Positions 54,552 to 64,000 of a stretch of 64,000 bases of DNA are shown here, piece by piece. Source of the DNA: Cloeon dipterum (lineage: Eukaryota > Arthropoda > Insecta > Ephemeroptera > Baetidae); the NCBI RefSeq assembly GCF_949628265.1, contig NC_088789.1:682001-746000 (forward strand), read 5' to 3'. The notes under the pieces are model-generated. The model ran no database searches. It saw nothing but the letters and a program-made list of their open reading frames with translations, and was not told the DNA's origin. Both the position numbers and the translations under genes were made by a program. How positions within the stretch are numbered: the stretch's first letter is position 1; each line of letters begins with the position of its first letter.

Positions 54552-55440
54552 AATTATAGTTTAAAATCACACGAGCATAACCGTAAAAAGTGTGATTTAC
54601 TCTTTTTAGTGACTATCCCGGGCAACCAGGAAAGAATCACGGAGTAGGAATGTGTGGAATAAAATAAAGTGTTATCATCATGATCAAAGTCGCAGATAAT
54701 CGTCATGACGTACACAAGACAGAGTTGCGCCAATTCTGTACATACATATTTACAAATGGCAACGCAAGAAATTAAATTACCTTGATCTAATAGATAAAAT
54801 TTCAGCTTGTTTTTGCCGTGGATTTCATGCTGTCCAGAGCTTTAGTATATAGAAGTTAGAATAATAAACAAAAATCAGGTGATGGCAGGATGGGACAAAA
54901 TGTGGGCGGGGCTGAGTTCATATTGTTGCCACCTATCTATGTGAGAATATTTAATCAAAAACCAGATTTGATTGGCTAAATGATGTCAGTTTGATAAACG
55001 ACCTAATTAAATTATAGTTTTTAATAAATATATTATTTAAATCATTTAATATGTACTACTGAACTATTCTCAAAGAATTTTCTTAAACTCTGCATGGTTG
55101 GTACGACTGGCTTTGTGGGTGTGCCTTTCCGAACGTGTTTTGGGAGTAAAATTAATTGTAGAATTTTTGTCTCATCTTCTCCTGTGTTTGTTCTTTGTGG
55201 CAATATTTTAGTCGTTTGCAGCGTTTTTCTTTGCGAAAAGAATGAACGAATGCTTTTGTCAGAGATCTCCCTTGAGTTTACTAGCTGCAGCGCAGACGCA
55301 TGATAAATAAGCCGGTAAGGAAACTGAAAAAAATTCCTATCACAAATTTTTCAGAATCTTTGTGGTTTTCCTGCATCAGTCGGAAGTAAAAAATGATTTT
55401 GGTTGCAGAATTCTCTCGTCTAAAGCGTCACATCTGGAGA
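54552..55440. promoter_or_regulatory. Intergenic region between ENGASE and the glycosyltransferase-like gene
   Basis: Divergent start codons. An intron acceptor (TTTTGGTTGCAG, ending at 55408) before the ATG at 55441 suggests a 5' untranslated exon. No TATA box recognised. Confidence 0.4.
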
Positions 55441-57616
55441 ATGAGGACCAAGAACTTCGTGGTCTTCTTGGTCTGCATCATCTGCACCAGTGTTTATTTG
55501 TGTTTGTTCGGCAGTCAGCGGCCGACCATAGAGAATATCGTGTCCCAGACGCACAAGCAGCTGAACAACTTGAAATCTTTCAAAGTAACCTGGATTTTGG
55601 TTTTAAATTTTTTTACCAATGGCTTTGTTTTGCAGGAAAATTTAATCGATGGCGAGGAGAAGACGCTGGAGGTGGATCTCAAGTACTTGAACCTGATCGG
55701 CCTGAAAAGGCCTCCGCCTGTCAAGTACTACCCCGCAGATGCGTGGACAAACTCCAGCCTGCCCGTGATTGTCACAGCCGTAAAGAATCAAATTAACCTG
55801 ATTTTTACGTAGGTTTATTGATTTTTGTTCAGGTGACGTATGACGAGGAGTTTAACGCGATTGGATTCGTGCGGAACGCCCAGCACTTTGCGCCAAACCA
55901 CACCGTCATGGTGTACAATTTGGGGCTTGGACAGGCTGAGCTTGAAAATGTGTTTTTTGTTTTCATTGAAAGACTCTGTTCTTACAAATTGATTTTTTGC
56001 AGGTTTTGCGGCATTGTAACCATTCCCGGTGCGTGGTTGTCATGTTCGACTTGAGCCAGTTTCCCTCGCACGTTGATGACAACAAACTGCACGCCTACAG
56101 ACCGCTTGTCATTGCGGATGCGGTCATCAGGTAGGACAATTCGAGTCTACCACGACGCAGAAATATTTTCGGCTTGGTGTCCATCGAGGAGGCGAAATGA
56201 CCCAAAATACTCATAATATAACCAGTCAAATGCCGTCCTGAGCTGGATCTCAGGTAGCATGACCTTAAAAAGGTCGTTGACAGGAAGGTTAAAAAATCGT
56301 CACCGAGTGTGCTCAAAATTACTGAAAAGCATTAAAAACCTGCCTCTCAGGTCGCGGGGTACCCTGAAAAAGGTCGTTGTGGTACTTTAGATCAAAGCCC
56401 CGTCCGAGACCTGTCCAATGAGGGGTCATAGTTGACGATCAGACGAATGGCCAAATTTAAATAAAAATATAATCATTTTCGCCGGTGAAGCTGATAGAAA
56501 AATAATTTTAATTTTTCTATGGGCGCGAAAAATCTGAAAATCGGTTTCCAGCTCTGTGGAAGATCTGCGCGTGCGATGTAGTCGGTGGAAACCCGTTATG
56601 GGCCTCTGTACGGAAAAAAATCGAATATTCCATTTCCCATATGTAATCCTTATGGAAATTGAAAAAAATCACAATTTTTCAAAGGTAAAAATTAGGATTT
56701 TGATTGGATCTAGTTAATGATTCTAGTTAAATTTTACGTCGTCTAAACGTGTGGGGTGTCGAATTTTGTTCCCTAAATCGCGAGATAGGGCGACTGGAAG
56801 CCGGAAATTATTGTAAATCTGAAAATTTTGACTATTAAAAATTAAACTTTTACAGTGATTTTGATAAAATTTTCATAAGTCTTGCTCCATCTAATGCCTA
56901 GCTCAGGGTTCTTTCGAGGGGCCGTATTTGTTAATTTTTTATGGCTAAGATGACAAAAAAAACAGCCCATTAAAAATGCTATATCAATTTGTGCCTGGTT
57001 TTAGGGCCGGTGTGATTTTGTACATGGACAGCGACCAGCGTCTGACGAACGGTCGGCTGGAGGTGCTGCAGGCGGCGGCCGAGCGGGGCGGCGGCGTGGT
57101 GAGCTGGCCGACGCGCTACGCCGCCTCCACCCTGACGCACCCCAAGATGTTCGACTTCTTCCGCACGACGCCGGACAACTTCCTCTTCGTGCCGATGGTG
57201 CTCTCTTCGCGGCTGCTCGTTCAAAACACCAAGCTGGTGCAGGAAAAGCTGCTTCTGCCGTGGGTGCAGTGCGCGCTGACCGCCGAGTGCCTCGCCCCCG
57301 TCGGCTCCCAGTCCTCCGGCTGCAGGTGAACTCTCGTGACCTAATTTGTTATCAATTACCTAAATATATTTGCGTATTTAGATTCGACAAAAAGCCGCAG
57401 TACCGATACTCGGGCTGCCACCGGTACGACAATTCTGCGTTGAACCTGGCGCTGGCCCTGGCGTTCAACTTCGACGACTCCAAGTACCTGTTCCCTGGCA
57501 AGGAGTCGTTTTTCCGGCAGGCAAAGAGCGCTGAGGAGGGCAGCTCGGAGACGAGCGCCAACCTGACGGGGCTGGTGTCCAACCGAAACATCACTCCTCC
57601 AGACCAAAACTCATAG
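55441..57616 (+). CDS. Type II membrane glycosyltransferase-like protein (DUF1647-like)
   Basis: Exons 55441-55584, 55636-55779, 55833-55949, 56003-56130, 57005-57325 and 57382-57616 sum to 1089 nt, 362 aa. A basic start (MRTK) precedes a single membrane helix (about residues 6-24), as in Golgi type II enzymes. The lumenal part has LPVIVTAVTYDEEF, VMVYNLGLG, HAYRPLVIADAV and VILYMDSDQR, the last like the DXD metal site of GT-A folds. This order recalls the nematode/insect DUF1647 family, which has no assigned reaction that I know of. Several NXS/T sites. AATAAA at 57844. An in-frame ATG at 55393 lies in what reads as a 3' splice site, so I chose 55441. Confidence 0.75.
56230..56485 (+). repeat. 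Intronic dispersed repeat, partner of 50320-50560
   Basis: Fills part of the unusually long (874 nt) fourth intron of the glycosyltransferase-like gene; the other introns are about 50 nt. Same order and orientation as the TXNDC11 copy. Confidence 0.85.
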
Positions 57617-58098
57617 ACTCACATTGGCAGCGTTCGTTTCTCCCACCCTATATCTATCTCTCTCTTGACGAAATGCGCTTGTTATTACGCGCGCGGTACT
57701 GATTTTGCCCCTGAATTTCATTTATTGTGATTCTGTTAAATATTGGAGAGTGCGGATAAGTGTTCACGTTCTGTTTTCCATTACTCTCGGAAGACGGACT
57801 TTGTGTGTGAATGAGTTGAGTGTGTTGATGAGCGTTTTCTGCAAATAAAAACGTGATTTATTTACAGTGAGAAATGTTTTTATTGGTATTTTTCGCTATA
57901 TTTTGAATTTTAGACTGAAATTTTCGGTTTTCCTGTCGAACTAGTCATGGACCATTTGAAAGGTGTTGGGCAAATTAAATATTACTGGACGACAAAAATT
58001 ATTTTATGGTTTTTTTTTAAAACTTGAGGATTAAAAAATATTTTTAAGAGCGTAAAAACTGAAAGACCTATAATGATCAAATTTTCGTAACTTCCAAT

Positions 58099-58395
58099 CG
58101 ATTCCAGAGGGTCGAAATAGGTGGGGTAAATAGTTTTTCCGGCCGTAAAATTGTTTGTGACGTGCGAGCAGAGGCGCAAAGCAAAACTCACGTTGCTTTG
58201 GCGCGTTTTTGTCGCTACTGCGCATGACGTCACAGCTGCCAATGCCATGCTTCGTGCGTTTCAGCTGGGAGGGGGTGACGCTTGCGCATTAGCGACCAAA
58301 AGCGTGCCAACGCAACGTGCGCTTAACTTTACGCATCTGCTCACGCGTCTCAAACAAGTTTTCGTGTGAACGAATAATTTCAACCCTCTGGAATG
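58099..58395. mobile_element. Fold-back MITE, copy 1
   Basis: Ends cgattccagagggtcgaaat and ...caaccctctggaat are inverted. Subterminal tttttccggcc and inner palindromic parts (ttgcgcatt...; gcgtttttgtcgct / agcgaccaaaagcg) add to the fold-back. No ORF of substance. Confidence 0.7.
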
Positions 58396-60865
58396 TGGTT
58401 TCAGTGGCAGTTTTATTGAGTTTAAATAGATAACTCTATAAATTTCAAACCTGAATAAAATATATTTCTTGCAATTCTTGTAAATAATATGTAACAAATA
58501 AATAATATATAAATTTTGGATGTAAATTGAAACAAAGTAAATTTTTAAACAACTTTCAATTGATTTATTTGATATCCAACACCAGACAAAATCTATACAA
58601 GTTTTCAACAATTGTTCAACATCAATCTCATAAACAAACATGACCTGCAAACAACACTCCTTTGAGGGAGCGAAAAAAATAGATACAAATGTTTCCTCCC
58701 TCGCAAAAGTTCTTGCAGTGCGTTCTATTAAAAAACAAACACATGTTTTTCCCTTCAAAGCAACCGGCATAGTAGTGCCATGAATTGTTTGCTCGTGCTT
58801 CTAACAGAGTAAATATAGAATCCAGACAGACGCATTGTGGCAACTTGTTTACTATAGGCAAAAATCAACATCCCTTTTGAAAACTTCTAGCCGGGGATTG
58901 TTCCCCATGAGAGGATATAATAATTTTAAAAAATTGCAATGTTAATTAAAAAATGGTTATATACGTGAAAGCCATCTACAATTAGCAAGGATTTCCAATT
59001 TTCGAGCACTTTTTGATCTAATTTTTTTTTTTAAAGTAAAAAGGGCACGTTTTTACCATCCGATTTTAACTGGTAGAAATTACCAGCATAATTGAATGGA
59101 CATAGTTAATTAAAATTTAGCTAATGAATGCATTCAATGGAAAATAAAACTATACTTCAAGCGCTATTTCGTCTGCCTGGAACAAAAAGTAATAAATTCC
59201 TCCCTCAAAGATTGGAAATTGATTAGGTATGAACATTTATGCGGCGATGACGCAGCGACGAGCATAACGAACTCGTTGCTTTTGACGCTGACGAGCAAGC
59301 CTTTGGTGCTTTTACGCGGCGATGAGATGAGCTACACATTTAATAATTTTGTTTTTGAGCTCCACGACATTTTATTGATTACCCTGAAGCCCGCCCGTTC
59401 GCGCGCTGCATTTAATAACGGGAGCATCGTTATAGAAACCAGACTCGGCGGAGCAGAAGCTTTTGATTAATATTCATGAGAAAGCACTCCAGTTCGCTAA
59501 AATCGGACTGATTTATTTGAAAATTATGTCGTTGTCGAGGTGAGGTACATTACCCTGAAGTCAGGTGATATGCCGGGAAAACGTTTCGTTAAAGTGCGTG
59601 TATATCACATTGAGATTGTTATTAATTTAAACAGTCAACATGCAACAAACAACAAACACGTGTGTGTGTCTTAAGATTACGCGGCTAAGCTTCTCCTTTT
59701 CCCCTTATTTCGATAAAAGTTGTAATAAAAATACAATCATTGTAACAGCGCAGTGTCGTCCTGCCTGCCCTCTTCACGGAACATGTATGTACATATTTTA
59801 TAGAAATGTGTTCGTTGACCTCTTCTACTCTGACATTTACGAAAAAAGTCATTTTTATCGCCGAGTGTGCTGACACAATTTATTGTCGGAGACTAATATA
59901 ATCTTCTTCAAATCAATATAATTGGTTATATGTACATATATTAGACTAAAACACTGTGTGAGAATCGTGGATGGGGCGTCAAGGGGGAATTTTCTGATGT
60001 TTTAGATTTTTGTTTGGTTGAAGTTTTTTTATTTTTAACATTCACCGCTTTCAAGATTTTGATTTGATATTTATTTTTTTGTTGGTTATTTAATATCCTG
60101 AAAAATTGTTTATGTTTAGTTAAATTCTTGCGCAATAGTTTGAAAATAGGTCGTGCAGGTTGCATAACTCAGCGTTTCTGCAGGCGTTTTCATTCACGTC
60201 ATGTTAAAAAATGATTCTCTCGATGGTTCCGAAGTTCTGACATGATTATGTTAAAGTACAAATCTTCAGCGCGCGTCACTTTTTTATTCACTTTAATTGT
60301 TAGTAAGGAGAAACTGAGACCTTTATTAAATCGCGTGAAAAAAAATACACGGTTATTGAATGTCTGTCATAAAATGATTATTTAAATCAGATAAACTCTG
60401 TTGACGTCCCACTTCACGAGGATTGGGGGTTGAATTGCTTTGTGCATATTTTAAATGATTGTCGAAAACACAACTATTTTCCAAATAATTTTTGAGCATT
60501 GCTTTGGTCCACTCTGACGTATTTCAAATAAATAAATTAATAATCACCGTAATATTTCTGTTCTTTAAAAAAATCGTCCATACTTTTTTAGTTTCATCGA
60601 ATCGTTTGAAATAATTTTTTAAATTTTTACAGAAGCAAAAATTACATAACATCATCATTTAACCTTTAAAACTCTTTACTTAATTGATTTTCGTATTTTT
60701 TAGTAAAATTTTCAAGTAATTTAGAAGAGCAGACGTTGCCGCATGAAATTCGGCAATCAAAAATAGGGGTGTCGAGGGACAAAAAGTCGCAAATTGATGT
60801 GTCGACGAGATGAAAAAGTGCGTGTAGAGCAGCGAGTCGGGGTCGATCCATTTGTCGGATTGGGT
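58396..60865. other. Intergenic region before the opsin 3' end
   Basis: Convergent gene ends on both sides. AT-rich, with a GC-richer patch at 59235-59470 (83-codon open frame, no motif). I see no gene that I can support. Opsin 3' UTR must occupy the right part. Confidence 0.4.
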
Positions 60866-63800
60866 TCAGAGCGAGGCGGCGGCCTGGCTGCCAAGGGACG
60901 CGTTTTCCGAGTGCGGCGTCGGGGCCGGCGGCTCTTTGATGTGCAGCCACGGCCACCTCGAGTTGAGCTCTGCGCGGTACCGCGGGTGGCTGATGGCGTA
61001 CACGTACGGGTCCACGCACGCCACCAGCTTGCAGAACAGCGCCGGCACCATCGACACTTCCGGCCTCAGCAGCGCCCTGCGAAACAACAAAAGTGGCCCT
61101 TTTATTTTCCGGTCACCTAATGGACTTAAAAATAAAAGGGACAATTCCTGTGTGCACCCTGATATGGCTTTCAAAGGGTCAAATTGAACATTTGTTCCGA
61201 CTTGGAGTGAGCAGATCTTGAAGATTGGAGTTTCAGGGCTACCCTTACGCCAGGGTTCGATTTCTTACCTTTCCTGATGGTCTTATCTTACCTCAGGGCA
61301 CTTTCTGAGCGCAAAAAGCAACTAATCGTGCAATTTTGATTTCATCACTTTTCACCCAAATCCAAAAATACCCGTTTTCAAATATTTCAAAAAAGATGAA
61401 AAATTTTCATTTCAATTTTGTCAGCTCTGATTGTGAGAGAGAGGTGATATTAATTTTTATTTGGACGCATATAATAGCACTCTAGCCTTGCATAAATTCA
61501 ATTCGATCCTCTTGCACATTATTTTCGGACAAAGCACGCGTCCCCGGCTTCTTCGTATCAGCGGAAAAACTTGTCAAACTTCTGAGAAGGACGCTTTTGG
61601 AACGCTCTTTCGGTGAAGCAAGTTTTTTTTCTAATCAGAGCAAAACGCTGTGTGACGCCAGCCAAAGTTTGGGGGATTTTTATTTAAAAAACAACCGACA
61701 ATAGCATTAAAGTTGGAAGTTTTGAAAAGAAGGGCGATTTTTATAGATCAGGAATTGGGAATTGAAGACGTCTGATTAACGTTCAGTAAACAAATGAACG
61801 CAATTTTAAGACTTTTAAATTTTTCCTCCGTGATTTTAGCAGGGTTTGAAAACGTGGTGTTTTTGTTCTGAAATAAAACACTCTCTCGACGGCTTTTTTC
61901 GTCAATTTCATTTTCTAACATTTAAATATTAATTCGGCGATTGGAAATGATGAAAAAAAACGTTAGACGTTTTCGTTTACTTTGCACAAATTTCAAAAAA
62001 GATTAATCACCGGCCGTTTATGAGCATAATTCTATATTTTAATGCAACGACAATTAAGGAGTATACTTTATGTTGCGATAGAAATTCAATTCAGACCTTT
62101 GCTCACCGTTAAAGTTTTATTGCACTCGACATTTTTCTGCTCCAACTAGAGCCTTCATTTATCATGAGGGTTATTTGCGCCACTTTCGGCTTTCGAGTCG
62201 TTTTGTATCGGAAGTGCGGAATAACCCTTCGTGATAAGGGTAGCAGTTGGAGCTACCACTTGTCGACAGCAATAAAACGAAAGCGACTTTAATTCCAGTC
62301 GCTGTAAAGTGATTTTGTATCTCTCTTCGCGTTCGCGAACTGTGCAGCTGGCTCTTTCCGACCCTCAGGCTTTTCAAATTAAAAAAAGTTGCTCGATTTT
62401 TCCAAAGATGGCCTAATTTCAGAATATCTTTAGGAAAAATGGTTAAATTGCAAGTCAATTTTCCCTTAAACCTATTTTTAAAAAAATTCCAGCCAATTTT
62501 TCAAATATTTTGAAGTTTAACAATGAATTTTAAAGTATGTAACAGCCCTTGAAAATGACAAAAATAGTTTTTTTGGCTTTAGTTCTTTAGATTATACAAA
62601 TAAAAAAAACTGACGCTCCTTTTTACGAACTATTGATACAATTTAAAAATCGTAATTGAAAGATTTAATTTTAAAGCCGTGCTGTCAATTTTGAGTGAAT
62701 AAAGAGTCAATTTTTTAAATCTAACTCCATGCTCATGCTCGGAAGGAATTTAATTTGGAGAGCAAATGCAGAACTCACGTAGAAAAAACATCAATTGGGA
62801 CATTTTCCCTGTTGAGGAAGTAGCGCAGCATCTGTTTGAAACGGCAGAACCATTAAACATTCTCCGTATTACACACACAATTTTCACCGTCCGTTGATAA
62901 AAAGAACTCGTTAAAAAGCAGGCCTGTGCAGTGCAGAATGCTGATTTTTATCACTGCTGGTAAATTGAGTCATTTCCCGGAATATTAAACAAAGAGATAA
63001 ATTGTCAGTTTCCTCTCAAATTGGGAGCGCTTTATTTTACAGAGAGAAATTTATATTTGGATTTATGAAATATTTCGTCTGCATTTAACAATAAAATATC
63101 CATTTTTGATATTGAATCATTGAATGTGTTGGTAAAAAAATTAAATTTTTGGCAGAAAAATGTATATTTCTTAAAATTTAATTTTTTGGAAGCATTCGCA
63201 GTATTTTTATCCTGTTTTTCGATAGAAATAATAATTCTTCCTCAAATTTGTATTAATTGAAAGGAAGATATGGGTAAAAGTTTTATTCTATTGTGGCGAA
63301 GATTTTTATTTAAATTATATTTTAGCGCAATAAATTAAAAAATTTAGCAATAAATTAATTTATTAGGTGTTTGTAGCGTTAAAGACTGCCCTTGACGAAA
63401 TTTCTGATCACACCAATCGATTCTTGAGGGTCGAATTAATAAAATGGATATTTTTCCGGCCAAAAACAATTTGAATGCGAGAAGTGCGCATGCGTCAGAG
63501 CTGAGTTCTGTTCTGGGTTGAGCAATTGCAGAGACCGCAGCTGTACGAATGACTTCTTTGTCAGATCCAGCCTGCTCTGACGCATGCGCACTTCTAGCAT
63601 TCAAATTGTTTTGGCCGGAAAAAAAGTTCGCAAGTCGCGCTGCACTTTTTGGTCGGAAAAAATTCACTTTACCTAATTCGACCCTCAACAATGATTGATG
63701 TGCTCAGAAACTTTGTCATCAGACGGACTTTAAAATTCTGGAATCTTTAAATTGCTTAATTGGTGTTCATTCGATGCAAATCAAGAAAAAAAGAGGAAAA

Positions 63801-63983
63801 AAATTCACCTGACATTTGAACTTACTGATTTCCAAAGACGCCTATGAGTGCGACGATGGCGTAGGGTGTCCACGAGATGACGTAGAGGAGGCAGATGCCG
63901 ATGGCGGCGCGGGCGATGCGGATCTCGGCCGAGGTGTTGGCCTTCATTCGCCGGCGCAGCGACTCGACGTTCATCTTTTTCGC
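60866..63983 (-). CDS. Opsin, short-wavelength insect type (last two exons; gene continues beyond the window)
   Basis: Exons 63983-63826 and 61076-60866 (stop TGA), split by a 2749-nt intron; a 3' splice site at 63985/63984 shows more exons lie to the right. The first covers the third cytoplasmic loop and helix 6 ([29 protein letters not shown]). The second starts in helix 7 with [21 protein letters not shown], where the lysine is the retinal Schiff-base residue. KKMNVESL and YAISHPRYR are typical of the UV/blue clade (Drosophila Rh3-Rh5-like) rather than long-wavelength opsins. The C-terminal tail is serine/alanine-rich. Function: photoreceptor GPCR coupled to Gq. Whether UV or blue cannot be told, since helix 2 is outside. 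Confidence 0.93.
63414..63697. mobile_element. Fold-back MITE, copy 2, in the opsin intron
   Basis: Inverted ends caatcgattcttgagggtcgaatta and taattcgaccctcaacaatgattg, with inner arms aatttgaatgcgagaagtgcgcatgcgtcagag / ctctgacgcatgcgcacttctagcattcaaatt. Shares the ...gagggtcgaa... end and ttttccggcc with 58099-58395. Confidence 0.8.
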
Positions 63984-64000
63984 CTGCAAGCATGAAAACA

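Noticed and set aside
54208-54553. Plus-strand ORFs over the first ENGASE exon, and an ATG at 54551 on the minus strand as ENGASE start
   Set aside because: The first are shadows; splicing the 54551 exon to the next acceptor leads out of frame, so it is at most untranslated.

Overview
The window is insect nuclear DNA. The host genes have short introns of about 50-70 bp with GT-AG ends, one promoter has a TATA box plus a TCAGT initiator, and the right edge carries the 3' end of an insect short-wavelength-type opsin. I cannot fix the order or species. There are no bacterial features.

Left part (1-17613): one very large LTR retroelement (endogenous-retrovirus-like, Ty3/gypsy lineage) lies on the minus strand and runs right to left. 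Its order is LTR (16610 or further left, to 17613), gag (15840-13921), pol (entered by a -1 frameshift at 14008-14002), a 62-bp tandem repeat block, a baculovirus-F/errantivirus-type env, a second env-like gene, an extra proline-rich/basic ORF of unknown function, a 1.2-kb non-coding stretch, and the second LTR, which is cut by the window start. All ORFs are open and the LTR copies look identical by eye, so the insertion looks young. With two env-like genes and an extra ORF it is more than twice the usual size for this class, and it is the most unusual object here.

17614-35410: a repeat-rich zone. It holds the end of another LTR element with a tRNA-Trp-type primer site, a broken non-LTR endonuclease, a small non-autonomous LTR element, several fold-back MITEs, two dispersed GC-rich repeat families and a hAT-like element with a perfect 8-bp target duplication. 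Threaded through it is a nine-exon minus-strand gene of unknown function (35413-19628, 520 codons). Its sixth intron contains a plus-strand gene for a secreted protein (25307-26683).

35411-57616: a compact gene block of RNF113A (+), a secreted cuticle-like protein (-), POMT2 (-), DPM3 (+), PSMD9 (-), TXNDC11 (+), ENGASE (-) and a type II membrane glycosyltransferase-like gene (+). For each I derived splice sites, and the summed exon lengths are a multiple of three. POMT2 and DPM3 are divergent neighbours in one pathway: DPM3 anchors the synthase that makes the Dol-P-Man used by POMT2. TXNDC11 and ENGASE, converging next door, also belong to ER protein quality control or glycan turnover.

57617-64000: intergenic DNA with a fold-back repeat, then the last two exons of the opsin gene (-), whose 2.7-kb intron carries a related fold-back repeat.
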